DNA of 64,000 nt from Fasciolopsis buskii (Eukaryota; Platyhelminthes; Trematoda; Plagiorchiida; Fasciolidae), in the NCBI GenBank assembly GCA_008360955.1, contig LUCM01006516.1, positions 330,014 through 394,013 on the forward strand, written 5' to 3'. The notes below the pieces were generated by a model. The model saw nothing but the letters and a program-made list of their open reading frames with translations. It was not told the origin of the DNA and did not search any database. Shown here piece by piece: positions 12,167 through 24,338 of this stretch (within the stretch, counting starts at the first letter, position 1; every line of letters starts with the position of its first letter). A program made the translations under genes and the position numbers.

Positions 12167-13991
12167 ACTATAACAGTGGCATAGTTGTGACCACCAGACA
12201 CTCGTTATTTTGTCCTATAACCCAATTGACCGGCTTCTTTAGGTCTTATGGATCTTAATTATTAGTCAGCATTTGGGATTTGGTCCACTGTAGACACATT
12301 TTCTTTCACTGCCTTTTATGGTAACTCAAGCACGTGTTCTACTGTAAGACCTCTCATAACTGGATTCGCTATCAACTCACATTCCTACTGATCCAAACGA
12401 GAATCTAGAACCGAAAAGGCGAGATGTTTAGAAGATGAAATAAATTTGAAAAATTCAGTCGATCGGGAACTCCAGAATTTCGGCGATTTCATATTGGGTG
12501 CTACGAAATTATCTTTGACTTTTTCACACATGCCTCGTTTAACACTTTTAAGCCCTTGGACAGGCTGGTCAAATGAGTGTTTGGTTAAACTGATTTGAAA
12601 GGAATTTCCGAAACTGATTATTGGTGAAAACGATTCACCGATTTTGTATCAGTCTATCTGTTTCGTGGGTGTTCTTGTTGACTCTGGTTGAATGCTCACA
12701 AATACCACGTGCCTTCGATTTCATTGTCAACTAATTTCGGCCACCGTCCGTTAGATGATGCAGATGATTCGGATTTATTTAGAACTGAATGCGCACTTTG
12801 AAGGCGTGTCTTGGATCAATAGATGTACCGTAATTTATCTAAGAATTAAATCGCATGCGGGTTGTCATCTAAACCATATATTTAACTAGCTGCGACCAAC
12901 TCTTCAAACTGTTGGTGGCATCTCGAAATTTCATGCACCAAAAATGCGTGCAAAGCAGAGACATTCGAAAACTGAGATAATGTAATCACTAAGTAGCTGG
13001 TGGTCGTGATGTGCGTGCGACAATCCCTAGAATTCCACAAGTCTGCACAATTAAGAACTTTAACTGATCTCAACAATTTCCAGTCATTGGGTAACACATT
13101 TCGTGATATTATTAGCAATTCAGGACCACTCTTCTAAACTGTCAGTGACGTAACAAAACCGTGACGCGAGCACAAAGCCAACAGGAACAATGTGAAAAGG
13201 TCGGCATAGGGCCAAGTAAACTAACCCAAATCATGCTTGTTCGGCCATGCGATCGGTGTCCAAACCAACCAGTATTTAGGGACACAGACAGCTTAAATAT
13301 TCGGATTAATGGCTCGGCTGGGCCTGGCCGGTGGGAAAGATCCGCACGGATTAGCAATTAATATGAACCGATTAGAGTTTCAATCACATAAAACAGAAAA
13401 AAGATAACTGACAAACATAGAAAAGAAAGCCGTCAGTGTAAACAAAAACTAGGGGTAAGTAAGAATAGAAACTTTGAACTGCACACTCGGAAATCAAGTT
13501 CCAATCCAATTCTGGTCAATGAAGTCATCACTCCCGGGGGTATTAAAGAAGCCAGCCTCTGACAGAACAATAGCCAGGGAATTGTAAGTAGTATTTGGAT
13601 AAGTGGGAAAATTCTCTAGGAGGCATAAGAGAAGCAATACCAGCGAAACCGGTCCTATGCTTTCGGAAGAATTTTGTTTACTCATCCAAATATTAATTGC
13701 AGTCTATACCTTTCCCGGTGAAATTATGTCCCCGTTCCTATGGTTGGTTCAGTCCAAAGGACAAACAATTATCAAAAAATCACTGCTCTGGTTCTTTTGT
13801 GAACCCTTCAACTAAGAGCTTCCGTGCACACTAGTGACGCCAATTCTGGTGATACAGTGAACTATGCTATGTGGTGTCAGTGTTCGGTTTACAGTCACAA
13901 AGATCAATCGTTGGTGGACTTTTCGGATGGATAGGCTGGTCGAGAGAGAGAGAACAGATATTCGAAACATTTGGATATGTTGGGATTTGAA
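8867..13991. other. Non-coding stretch with TA microsatellite
   Basis: No conserved coding sequence was recognised in 5 kb. Overlapping open frames near 10825-11167 and 11405-11702 occur on both strands and match nothing. It contains the TA tract at 12120-12164. Confidence 0.45.
12120..12164. repeat. (TA)n microsatellite
   Basis: Twenty-two uninterrupted TA units, followed directly by the small hairpin CCACT-ATAAC-AGTGG. Confidence 0.95.
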
Positions 13992-14660
13992 TCAGCTCGC
14001 GCAGAGAAATCGTTGATAGAAGATAGGTTGTTGGAAAACTTTAAAAATCATCGTTGCTCGAAACGGCTTGAGCGAGGGCAACAGCGTGAGCATACTTAAA
14101 CAGGATGAGCTATTTAATAAGTCGCTGATGTAAGTAAAGAAGAGGAGCGGTGGAAGAACAGTACCCTGTTGCACGCCTGAGATGATAATCAATGGTTTTG
14201 ACGTTTTACCGTCCACTCGTGTGCACCGGGTTCGGTTATTAAAGTAATCAGACAGCCATGCCAATGAAGGCCCGGGACAACCAAATGTTTCCAGTCTGTG
14301 AATTAGAAGAGACCGTGGAACCGAGTCAAATGCAGACGAATAGTCTAGAAAGGCGCAACGCACAGAGTAAATCGATGCGTGTAAGGACTTACAAAAATGT
14401 GGTGAATGAGGGAGGCGACAGCGTTTAACCTGGACCTGTAAGATTTATAGGCAAACTGAAAAGAGTCGTCAGGATGATACATAGAAGAACGCAGGCGTTT
14501 GAGTATAGCACGCTCAGTCAGTTTAAGACCAAAAGACGTTAAGGCGATGGGGCAAAAAGTATTGCCAAAGCCATAGAAGTGCTAGATTTTGGAATGAGAA
14601 TAATGGTGACGGGTCGGATATCCAGCAGTCACGAATAGAAGACGAGCTTAATAATGAGTC
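13992..14660 (-). pseudogene. LINE reverse transcriptase domain (broken)
   Basis: On the minus strand, 14600-14420 reads IALTSFGLKLTERAILKRL and then DDSFQFAYK. The 123-codon frame 14363-13992 continues with FLDYSSAFDSVPR (motif A with a catalytic Asp), LSDYFNNRTR, and GVQQGTVLPPLLF, where the usual form is GVPQGTVLSPLLF. The catalytic YADD motif is found shifted by one frame at about 14095-14045 as YAHAVALA, so the second Asp is lost. The protein would have copied LINE RNA into DNA; this copy is dead. Confidence 0.9.
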
Positions 14661-15345
14661 AATCAGAAAAGTGAATGTATCCGTCAGAGCCACAGCACCA
14701 TGGCTTAAAAGAGCTGGGGACAGACTGTCAGGATCAACCGCGTGTTAAATTTAGTGATGCAGAGAAGGTCGAGGACTTCTTCCATAGAAAAACGTGCAAT
14801 TATAATATCATCACCCTGACCAAATAAGTGGAAGGATGGATGAAGGTATGGTAGATGCTGTCTACATCCGCAGAACATTTCAAGTGTTTCTTCTTCCCAC
14901 ACAACAGTTGAATGCCTTGCCATATGAATCGGTTGTTGTTACCACCCAGGAGTCGGCTGGCGAATGCGCATGATTTCATCTTTTATTAGGGTAGAAATAT
15001 ACTGCAAACTTGAGTTATTGCGGGTAGTGTAGAAATGCTCCTTGCGTCTGCTTAGAGATTTCAGTTTCAGGGAGAAGATACGTCCATTTGAGACGAATTG
15101 TTTTTCAAAAGGACAGCAAATTTCAAAGATTGCGTTGGCCGTCTGTGTGAAAAGTTTGACATTGTCATCAAATAAGGGGTTCAAAATAGAAACAGGCAGA
15201 TGTGAGTGGAAGGGATCTCTGAAGAAGAATAAGGATGTTGTGTGAAAAGTTACTGAGGCGAACTCGGATTTGATTTGTTTGCCTGAAGGAATGGGAGGCT
15301 GACCTAGAGTACATTTTGGGCCTTAACAGAAGCAGATAATAATCA

Positions 15346-15958
15346 CTACTTGAAATTTGAGCACGCGGTTTCAAGGGAAAATAGATCAGGGTTGTTGGTA
15401 ATAACTCTATCTAAAATGGAGTCGCCTGTGGTGGGAGAAACGCAGAGATCAGTCAAATCAGACACATTCAGTGGTAGGGTAGATGCATGATTGAAATCAC
15501 CCACAATAATATGCACATTATCCTCAAGAAGAAGAACAATAAATAATGAAGAATCGAAAAGATATGCAATGTGTTGTGAGCTAAATGGGGTAAGATATAG
15601 GTTCGTTATGATAGTGCTGGTATGGCAAGAAAACCTATGATGACACTGTGTCACGAGACAGTTATTGCCCTTTAGAAAGTACGTATAAATAATTTCGGAC
15701 TAGCCAGACCCAAAAGAGCTCATGTATGTTGCCAAACCACCTCCAGTCTTCTTGTTCGAAACTGTCTTGCCGATGGAGTATGAAGTTGTTTATCGACACG
15801 AGTGAATCAGCCACGATTGTTGTATGCAGGTGATACAAGTGTGAACAGATCGGTAATTGACGTGTGAGGGACAGATCCGACATTTTCTTAAATAGAGAGA
15901 GGATGTTGGTACTCAACAATGCCGGAACGGAAATCTTGGCTGGAAGGGGGCATTTCAA
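15346..15958 (-). pseudogene. LINE apurinic-type endonuclease domain (broken)
   Basis: The frame at 15958-15662 carries the early endonuclease region, including a conserved stretch like 'DSLVSINNFILHRQDS' that normally describes the target-nicking domain of CR1 elements. The frame at 15654-15346 has IIVGDFNH, which contains the catalytic GDFN motif, and later SILDRVITNNPDLFS, matching the 'LD-ViTN' block near the end of the domain. In the family this domain nicks target DNA to start reverse transcription. The two halves are in different frames with a stop between them. Confidence 0.85.
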
Positions 15959-16479
15959 AGCTGCCTTACAGTCAACACAAGTACTTCTTTTAGATAGATA
16001 AGATCTTTCAGATGCAGCAATGCGTGACCCCAGTCCATGTTGAGAAGCAATATGGTTTTAAAAAAGCAATGATTCCGATCGATTGTACTGGGGAACGGAG
16101 AGCGTAATCCTACCAAAAATCCGACAAGAAAACAACGAAATGACGATGACGAATTTGTAGAGCAGTCAGTCAAAGGGCACTGTTCGTGCTCTCCAACATG
16201 CGTAAATCTACTTCGGCATTTGACACTAGTCAAGCTCAGACACATTTACACACAAGAAAACTCATTGTGAGGTGGATGGGAACCGCTGTAATGGCTGATC
16301 ACAAGCCTTCCCCATCACTTATTTCCCTTTGTTTCTTTTAACCACCTGCTAAGGCTAAAACGAAAGGAAATGTAATAACTGGATTAGGCGCTGCCTCCAA
16401 GTAGGTGAAAGAACGTTATCACTGGTTCTTCTATCTGTCACACCATCACATCGCCACCATCATCATCATCTTGCGGCCA

Positions 16480-16985
16480 ACAAAACTCCTCCGACGGTCG
16501 CATCTTTCATACCTACCATGAATGGTCTCTTCATTTCTATCGCATACGATTCCAGTAGCCAAATTTCATCGCTCATCAGTGATGCTTATAGGCTTAAACA
16601 GTCTTTAACTGTCACCAGAACCGGCTACCGCTTCCGTTTCTTCGATTATCTTAACTGACCGGTTTTCACGGCCATTCTTAAGGCTTTTGATCAATTGAAG
16701 CTATAGACGTCGTCGCATCTTGTTCATTTTCTTACATTTAGGAAACTGGAACTTTTGCTTCACTAGACTCAGCAGCTCTTGCGAAATCTACTAGATTTGT
16801 TGGACATTGGAACTTTTGTCACAGGCTAAACCTGCTGTAAAATGAACGGCTTGATCGGTTTGATCCCACTGCTCAATAATGTTGTTGCTCCTCGGCATTC
16901 GTAGCTTGTGTAACAGTTTCTGTTCACAGTCGGTGGGAATGGCTAAATCAGCCAGACTTTTAGTGACTTGTAGCGCACTTCTCAA
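16480..16985 (-). mobile_element. RTE-type LINE fragment, pre-RT linker
   Basis: Minus-strand translation of about 16740-16480 gives MNKMRRRL, stop, LQLIKSLKNGREN and then RLFKPISITD, followed by DRNEETIHGRYERCDRR. This is the linker between endonuclease and RT in RTE elements, where the usual wording is 'LLKSLKNDREN-W-..RLFKLI..TG...DRNGETI'. The same part of an RTE copy occurs at 32614-32835 with visible DNA similarity (the TTTCTATCG-ATGC region). Stops interrupt it, and no RT follows to the left. Confidence 0.7.
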
Positions 16986-19900
16986 TTAGGGAATGAATAC
17001 TATTCCAATATGGGTTTCCATATAGATGTATCATGCACATGTATATTTTTTGAGTATATTTTTTCGATTTATTTCGAGTTAATTCAAATAACCGTCGACA
17101 TCACCTTATCAGCCATCGGATGATCGATTTAAACCGGCCTTTCAGCCAACAGTTTTATTGCGATAAGGCTACAATAGGATCGCGGAATTCGACAACTTGT
17201 GCTCGAACAAAATGGGGGTATTAGTACTCGAGCAATGTTGGGCGAAGTTGAGGATCAGTGACGCATACTGTAGACTGTTCCAAAAAGTTGGTGACACTGA
17301 AATCTGATGATGACTTACGGTGGACCAGAAATCCGATCCTGGGCTTCATATGTTTCACAACTATGTGTTTTTTTGACAGTCATTGGTAATACATGACCTG
17401 TTGGCAAATGGAAACATCCGTCTTACCTCGATGAGAAAGTAGGCGGTTTATGCACAACCTTGCTGAGTGATGGAGGAAGTCATTTTAGGGAACCGTGCGC
17501 ATCAAATTATGTTACTCCTTTCTATGCTACACTCGGACAAGTTTCCCGTTCTGCCCAGTTTACCACTCCCGGTAACTTGTACGCGTCTTTAAACAGACCT
17601 CGCATCTGATCTTGCAAGATTCTCCCTGGTTGAGTTGATCTGACTGTAGCGAATAAGGATTCAAACGTTGACTCTCAAACTGAGCAGTGTAGCTGCCCAT
17701 TAGTATTATGGTCCTACGGTATCATTTTGCCAATAAGACGATATATTCCCATGACCATTCGATTTTGACATCGTCACGGAATCCTGTTTTAGCTGCTGCT
17801 CCTGATTAGGTTGTGCCACCGAATCAACTTGTTCTTTCTTCGTCCGTCAATGCAGCAGTCTACGCCTTGGTAACTCAAAAAAGATCTCACACGTCTGACT
17901 CCTATGTGACTTTTGCCAACGCTGTGTAGACCGACGATTGGATTGCTGCGGTGTCGCGTCAAATTGTGCCCGCGCAGATGCGTTCCACGACGATTACATG
18001 ACCTGTTTGACAAAGGACTATCATGTTCGCCCACCTACCATCGAAACCACTGGCACATGATTTCACAATAGCACCATCATACAATAATAAAAGCTCATGT
18101 GATAATGCAGACAGTGAAGTATTTTCAACCTCATACAATTACGACTGTCTAACTAGCGTTCACTGACCCACTTAGCGGTATTTTCGTTCATGGTGCACCA
18201 CCAGAGTGCAGGACATGTTTCAGCACTGTTCGAATTCAAAGTACTCTTGCACAAAGTGTCGCGTGCACGGTGCACGCTCAGACGCGGATGCATGCCTGTA
18301 TAGACAGGGACAGAAAGGAAGCTAAATAATCAACGAGACTCGAATTCCGGTTTGATTAAAAATACAGGCCCACGGAAGGTACTTTTACCTGAGTATGGGT
18401 GTGTTTTGTAGTACTTTCACAGAGTAAATCACATTTCCGTGTAAGGCATTTTGCAGCCAGGATTTTTTTCAACCCACTGAATGTTTATCGTCCAAACAGA
18501 ATGTTACCGATTCTACGACGGGAACCCTTTTACCACTACTGTGACATACGCGTCACGTCTGTTCTTAGTCGACTAATTCGGTACAGGCTTGATGTTTTAT
18601 GATAACGAACCATGTGGTTACTTTGACCTTGTCGGTCCTAACCTGATGGTTACTAAAATGTCGTAAACCGAAGATGCACTGCATGAATCTCAGGTGTCTC
18701 GACAGTTTACTAGTAAGATTAAACCTAGACACGTTGCACTAATGTGATTGGAACACTTGCACTTAGAATCACAATGCCAAATTCACCCACTAGGAATAAT
18801 GCACGGATGTGGATGCATGCCAGCAGGTGCCGGAATGATTCCAAGACAAACTAGGTAACCGAAGATAACGAGAAGACTTCAATAGCTGGAAGTCTGGGTC
18901 GCTCCAAGTTTTTTGCAAATCATATGTTCAAACAGAACACAAGAGGAATTTTGATTAGTCTTAATTTTCCGGGCCAGTGGCACTTGGGGCATGCTTGAAC
19001 TTCTAGTTCGTGTGCCACCATGTTTCTGATTGGCTGACTGTTTGCACAGGCTAGAGCGAAGCTGTGTCTGACTGGATCACATTGTTTGTAACCAGACACT
19101 CTGAAGTTCCCTAGTTGACTCCGTTTGAAAGTTACAAGAGGGCCTAAATATACGAATATCTTTGGTTTTTAGGAACCATAAAACACTCTGTTTGATACAG
19201 TATCTACGATCTATGAGAAATCCTATCTTACCTCCTACTCTTCTCGTGCGTGTATCCAACTTGGCACAAGAGAAATCAGACATAATTTGGAATGAAAAAT
19301 CCACTGTTTGCCTCTGTTGGAAGCTGGTTGATGAGCCTTATCTATAGACTAAGGTCAGGTTATTTGCCGTGTGTCATCGGAATAGTAGTTTAAGCAATAG
19401 AGAATGTCCACTTACGCAATTCGCTTTCAAGATCGATATCCGTGGTAGCCCGGAATTGATCACCTTCCTGGACACCGGTTCAATTCCGGATTTCTACTGC
19501 GACTTTTCAATTTTGTTTCGGCGCTAGAGCCTCGTTTGAAGTACTCGAAGTATGCACGGATGGTGAGTACATTATTGGGTCACAACGGTGTTTTGTGAGG
19601 AATTTTTCTCTGGTAATCAAAAACAGTCTACACGAGGGTGACACAGAGTTTCAAGTTAGCGATTTCCATGATAGGTTGCATTGTATCACAAAACTGGCCG
19701 TGCACTTATGGGAAAGCATTGTTCTTCCATCCATGTAGGTTGCCACTTACAATAAAAAAGCTTCAATTTTACTATTTTATGCGTTGGCGGCACAAAATAT
19801 TTTGCACTTGAGAGATAACGTGAAATGCCGATAGTCCGTAATCTGCTCACATTTGAATGGTTCTAACCTCAACAAACACAAGAACCGATTTTCTGACACC

Positions 19901-21493
19901 ACAGTTTAAGGCAACATGTAATGTCACGGAATATTTGATTTTGTGACAGAAAACTATGGGTTGCATCCGTTCAGGTACAGGAAAATAAGTCAATGAGATT
20001 GTAAAGTAAAGGTTTCGAACCAACGACAAACTATTGTAAACGGGGATGTAACCGAAGGGGGTTTGCAGGCATTAGAGTTAGCCTTTTTATAATCCATAAT
20101 AGGAAATTAAATCAGTCGGAACCATACGGAAACACAGTCCACAGTCCTGATATCAGTGCAACTTCCCCATTCAAGTGAATAACCATAGAAACTGACAGCA
20201 GCAGATTGAGGATGATGGAATATATTCCAAATGATTCAGTTTTACCCCGGGAATCCAATGTGAAAGCAAGCGTGAAAGTGGTACCCATAAGCGATATTCA
20301 AGTGGTTCTCAAATGCCCTGATCATCACAATTGTCATAGAAGTTTGAAAACTGAGACTGGTTGCATCTGTGCACTCAAAAGCGATTGTACAGACAAGCAT
20401 CGAAATTTTGTCTCGACTAATTTCTTTCAAAAAGTAAGACAGAACGAGTTTGCTGCATCCTTCGTACGGAGAGAAGCAACAGTGTGTTCAGTCAAATAAA
20501 TCTTACCTATTAATTTATTTGCCTGAATACAGCAGTGTTCGTGAACCTGTCTGAATAAGTTTTAGGATGAAAAGATCCCATGAAAGAAGTCGCGAATACT
20601 AGATATTTGGCGAAGGATAATGTCAGCAAGCAATTTGGATGCGATGTTTACTGAACTAATTGCCTGTTTGGTTTTCATATAAGGATCTATCGCCTTTCCT
20701 TTGAATTTTTCTACTCACTTGTACGTACTGGTCCTTATGAAACTCTTCTCTTCTCAACGGTAATCCCAGAATTTAGCTAATTTCATTCGGTCCTGATGTG
20801 ATTTCCGGTAACGTAGCTCAACAACGGTCCTTCGATAAAAACCGGAATTTCGCCATTAGAACTGCAAATGCTATTGCCAGGAACATACTCTGGTAGGAGA
20901 CAGACCTAGTTAGTAGAAAATGGGCCTGAAAATAGTAGATTAATCACCTCACAACCTCTTCAAGTTATGTAGCTGGACACAAGGACGAAAACAAAATCCA
21001 AAAGCCCAATACCACTTTCGCTTGCTGTTGAATGGGTAATTTCGTTCGTTTGGTCTCCGTGGCTTTCAACATTCGAGTGCCGCTCTCAACCATAGAAAAT
21101 CCAGATCAAGAGGAAGTGTCATGCTTAGATTGAATGTGATATCTATACTAGACTAGAAACCATAGAAAACATGATATTTGTTACCCGTTTTCCATCAATC
21201 GTGTATTAACTTGTTTATTGTTTTGCGCTGATTCCACCATCAACGTCGACATATTTTGTCTTGAGAAAAGCAAGTAGCCCTGGAAAGAATATTTGAAAAA
21301 TTTTGGATATTTTCACTAAATTATTTGGGTGGCTGGTAACATCGCTTGAATAAAGAGTCTGAATGAGAAGCGTTCTTTTGACATAAGGAATCTCATATTG
21401 CTGCGACATGCTTCCTATTTTAACGAAAAGATTGGGATATAGAGTTCCAGCAGGTCTGCAATAGGCCTGAAATTGGGTCCGAGGTAGACTCAC
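16986..21493. other. Non-coding stretch, no gene recognised
   Basis: Short open frames on both strands only. A 97-codon plus frame (20206-20499) is somewhat cysteine-rich but overlaps a minus frame and lacks splice sites that I can defend. No transposon domain was recognised. Confidence 0.45.
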
Positions 21494-21718
21494 GGTAAGT
21501 ATTAGATGAACAAACATTAAACCGACAGTCACCAATTAATTGACATGGCTCATAGCCCCCAACAAGACAGTCGCCACAGGAAAAGGTTTGTTCGGCAGCA
21601 GAACGAGGTAAGATCGTAACCAGCAATATCAACAGTTTTAGAGGGAATGGTGCGTTCAAAGTCACTTTATGGTCATCGACAGTAGGTTCTTGGCTGTTCA
21701 ATTTTATTTCACTGACAC
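21494..21718 (-). CDS. Candidate internal exon, cysteine-rich, phase 1-1
   Basis: On the minus strand a good acceptor (TATTCATTTCAG) precedes 21718, and a perfect GTGAGT donor follows 21494. Between them lie 225 open nucleotides that start and end in the same codon phase (1-1), as is common for exons encoding extracellular modules. The translation has a polar N-terminal half, a hydrophobic patch (LKLLILLVTILP) and a cysteine cluster FSCGDCLVGGYEPCQLIGDC. The cysteine spacing loosely recalls a PSI-type module of plexin/semaphorin proteins, but I would not assign it. No neighbouring exon was recognised, so chance remains possible. Confidence 0.35.
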
Positions 21719-23092
21719 CTGAAATGAATAAAGGGGAAGAAAGGGAGCAGGGAATAGAAATCACGATTACTTTGCAAAGGGTTGACTGGAAGCCAACTAT
21801 ACCCGTTGCATTCACTCTCATTTTTATCCACAACTAATTCCGGGGTGGTAAAGCTATCAGGTGGTTGAATTACCAAAGAGTACGTGAAATTATCAACGTC
21901 TTCTCAACCTGGGGAACGTGGTACTGAGTTTGATAGAAAGTGCCTATAGGCAAAGATAACTGATGTAACTGAATAACTCCAACTAGGTTTAGTTTTGGAC
22001 AACAGTCCAATGTACGACAAGGTAATTTGGAAACTAGATTTAACGCTGTGTCATTGTTTTTTCGAGGCAGCAGACTGATGTTGTTCTACTACAAACATCA
22101 GAGTCAACTATTATGTGACGATCATGGATTTGCAAAAGACCTGTTGCCATGACTAAAGATGCCTAGTAAGTAATGTTTTGAAGACTAGACAAAGTGAAAT
22201 TTAAGCCTGGAGGAATAAACCCACTCAAACTTTAGTGACAAATGCATAAGAGAAATTACCCACCTAGTTATCATTGTCACGATTATGATCATGATCATCA
22301 TCATCTCCATCATTATCATTATCATCGTTACTATTATCATTATCGTCGTCATCTTCGTTATCATGGTTATCGTCTACATCATCGATATCATCACCATCAT
22401 CATTCCAGTTATCGTTGTCATCTTTGTGATCATCGTTATCGCTACGGTAACCTTAATCCACCCCCCTCTTTTGGTTTTCACTAAGCGGCCAGTTCCTTTC
22501 ATACGAATAGCTCATTCTTTTGTGAATAAATAAGCCTATGCCATGAATAGAAATAACCAACTACGTTAGGGACATGCAGTCTTTCACGGGCATACAATTT
22601 TACCTGCAGTTTAGTTTGAGAAAGCAATTCAATTTTGCTTGTATTCTTCTTAGCATTATTTTTTGTTTACCTGACCGGTTATCGGTAAATATAAGCATTT
22701 TCATTGTCAGAACACAATAATCCATGTTTGCTAGTCCAAATCTGTGAAAAAAACGTAATTTTCAAGGTCTGTGAAACGCAAATTAAAATACGGTGCTGTA
22801 CTCGGAGGCGCAAACGTGGAGAGGACACATGAATATGAGGGCTTCATTTCACCCGTCCGGGTGATATCCAGTCATCTTGGATTGGGCAATCAGCTGTGTT
22901 GTTTTGTATACGACCAAAATTTAACATACGACTCTGCCTGTCCCGACCTTGTGTTTTTCCTCATCCTTGTTCATTGTCGACCGGAATGGACAATTATTTT
23001 TCTCGTGACATTTTGTACACTATCCAAACCGATGTTTCCGTACATGTGCACAACTGCACCACTTAGCGATCTAAGCAGACTTTACCTTATGT
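21719..23092. other. Non-coding stretch with trinucleotide repeat
   Basis: Apart from the ATC-type repeat, no recognised feature. The frame 22771-23097 (plus, 108 codons) runs into the dispersed repeat and resembles nothing known. Confidence 0.45.
22263..22446. repeat. Imperfect ATC/ATT trinucleotide repeat
   Basis: About 184 bp made almost wholly of ATC, ATT, GTC and GTT units on the plus strand. It creates artificial open frames rich in His/Tyr in one frame and Ile/Val in another; these are not genes. Confidence 0.9.
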
Positions 23093-23405
23093 TGTAAGTT
23101 TACGTGCAGTTCACGGTATAGTTTAACGTTGGTCTGCGCAGACAAGCATCCAGTGACAAGCACTCGTGAAATCCAAACACTCCTCGAAGGCGATCAGGCA
23201 GAATGGATTCTACCAATCCGTCTATTTCCAATTTTATACATAAACCCATGAGCTGCAAATGCAACTAGAGTGTTTCCCTTCCCTAGTGGCCTTCTCTTTA
23301 TGTCCGCTTGGGTTGGAATCAGTTCAGCGCCCACTGGTAATCTGTATCCGTTCGTTGCTGTAGCTGACCGGATTCCGTAAACAAATTTCAAGTCCAAATA
23401 CTAAC
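23093..23405 (+). repeat. Dispersed repeat family, copy B
   Basis: Matches copy A (5669-6005, opposite strand) through several landmark blocks and with the same spacing in the right-hand 195 bp. The left part is shorter than in A by an internal deletion. It lies just left of palindromic element copy 2. Confidence 0.78.
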
Positions 23406-23703
23406 TCTCTTCTTTGATTTCTGATGACCGAGTAATAATATATAAACTATGTATGCAAACAATGGATGCCGATTGTGGGTGCTGATTGTCAACTACGACT
23501 GGCGAGGAGTGCGGCGCCCCAAGGACAACTGTTTATTCCCAAGTTCGAGCTCCGCCAGTGACTGAGTGGCTATGTACTGCTACTAGTAATTCCTGGCCAG
23601 TCCAGTGAAATACCTATGCAGTGATTCCACAGTTCTACAAGTGATATAAACATTACCACCGTGTGCGATATATTTTTTCATAAATGTTACTATCCTACTG
23701 AAA

Positions 23704-23960
23704 AATATTCCGTCCAAATGATATAAGGAGTGTATCGAAAAATCGATGCGCCATGTATTGGTTTTAATTGTGAATGATATAATGTTAATAACAGCGTTGT
23801 TGGTATATGTAATGCGCCAACGTTTCGACTACTGTGGGTAGTCTTTTTTGAGGTAAAACTTGCCTTGAGAAAGGTTACCCACGGTAGTCGAAACGTTGGC
23901 GCATTACATCTACCAGCAAGGCTGTGTTATTTATATCATATCATTCACAATATTCCCTCT
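23704..23960. mobile_element. Palindromic short element, copy 2, with 12-bp target duplication
   Basis: The insert is flanked by AATATTCCGTCC (23704-23715) and AATATTCCCTCT (23949-23960), 10 of 12 identical. Inside, from the left, come the lead AAGGAGTGTATCGAAAAATCG, one palindrome arm, and the opposing arm. Compared with copy 1 about 25 bp of the centre is lost, leaving a loop, and the arms differ at scattered sites. The orientation is reversed relative to copy 1. This independent insertion shows that the inverted dimer is the unit that moved. Confidence 0.82.
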
Positions 23961-24002
23961 AGTTCAAACGCACTCAAAATGTTCGCTTCATTGACTTTTG
24001 TG

Positions 24003-24338
24003 GTAAGTCTACTTGCAGATCACGTGATTCTGCTCGGTGCAGTCTAATCGTAGGCTGCTTAGATAAACAGACAATGGGAACATTGGTGAGAGGCCATCGT
24101 GAAGTTCAAACAATCCTCGAGAGCCACTGGCTCAGATATGTTCCGCCAATCGGGATTTTTCTCATTTTGTATGTAAAAGCATGATTTGTAAATAAAAATT
24201 GTGATTCTTCCAGATGCTATGGGTTTCTCATTGTTCTCGTTCTCTTCACTTGATCCGCGGTCAGTCCAATGGGAATTGGTTATCCGCATTCGTACGCTAT
24301 TGCTAATGGATGAGTTCCGCTTTACAATATCAAGTTCA
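24003..24338 (+). repeat. Dispersed repeat family, copy C
   Basis: Shares with copy D the opening GATCACGTGATTCTGCTCGG-like block, the block AAGTTCAAACAATCCTCGA (A and B have ATCCAAACACTCCTCGA) and GCATGATTTGTAAA. It also keeps a diverged version of the A/B end block. It begins about 43 bp right of palindromic copy 2. Confidence 0.7.

Larger units (their letters stand above)
13992..16245 (-). mobile_element. Decayed CR1-like LINE (endonuclease and reverse transcriptase)
   Basis: Read from right to left, the pieces follow the normal order of a non-LTR retrotransposon ORF2: an N-terminal endonuclease (15958-15346), a linker (15374-14705), and reverse transcriptase (about 14660-13992). The reading frame shifts repeatedly and carries stops, so it cannot encode a working protein. 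The RT ends just after the catalytic aspartate motif, so thumb and C-terminal parts are missing at the left. The right limit near 16245 is where recognisable homology fades. Its protein differs from the CR1-like copy at 61720-63653, so two families are present. Confidence 0.88.

Noticed and set aside
22242..22533. His/Tyr-rich and Ile/Val-rich open frames
   Set aside because: Produced by the ATC/ATT trinucleotide repeat; no coding evidence.
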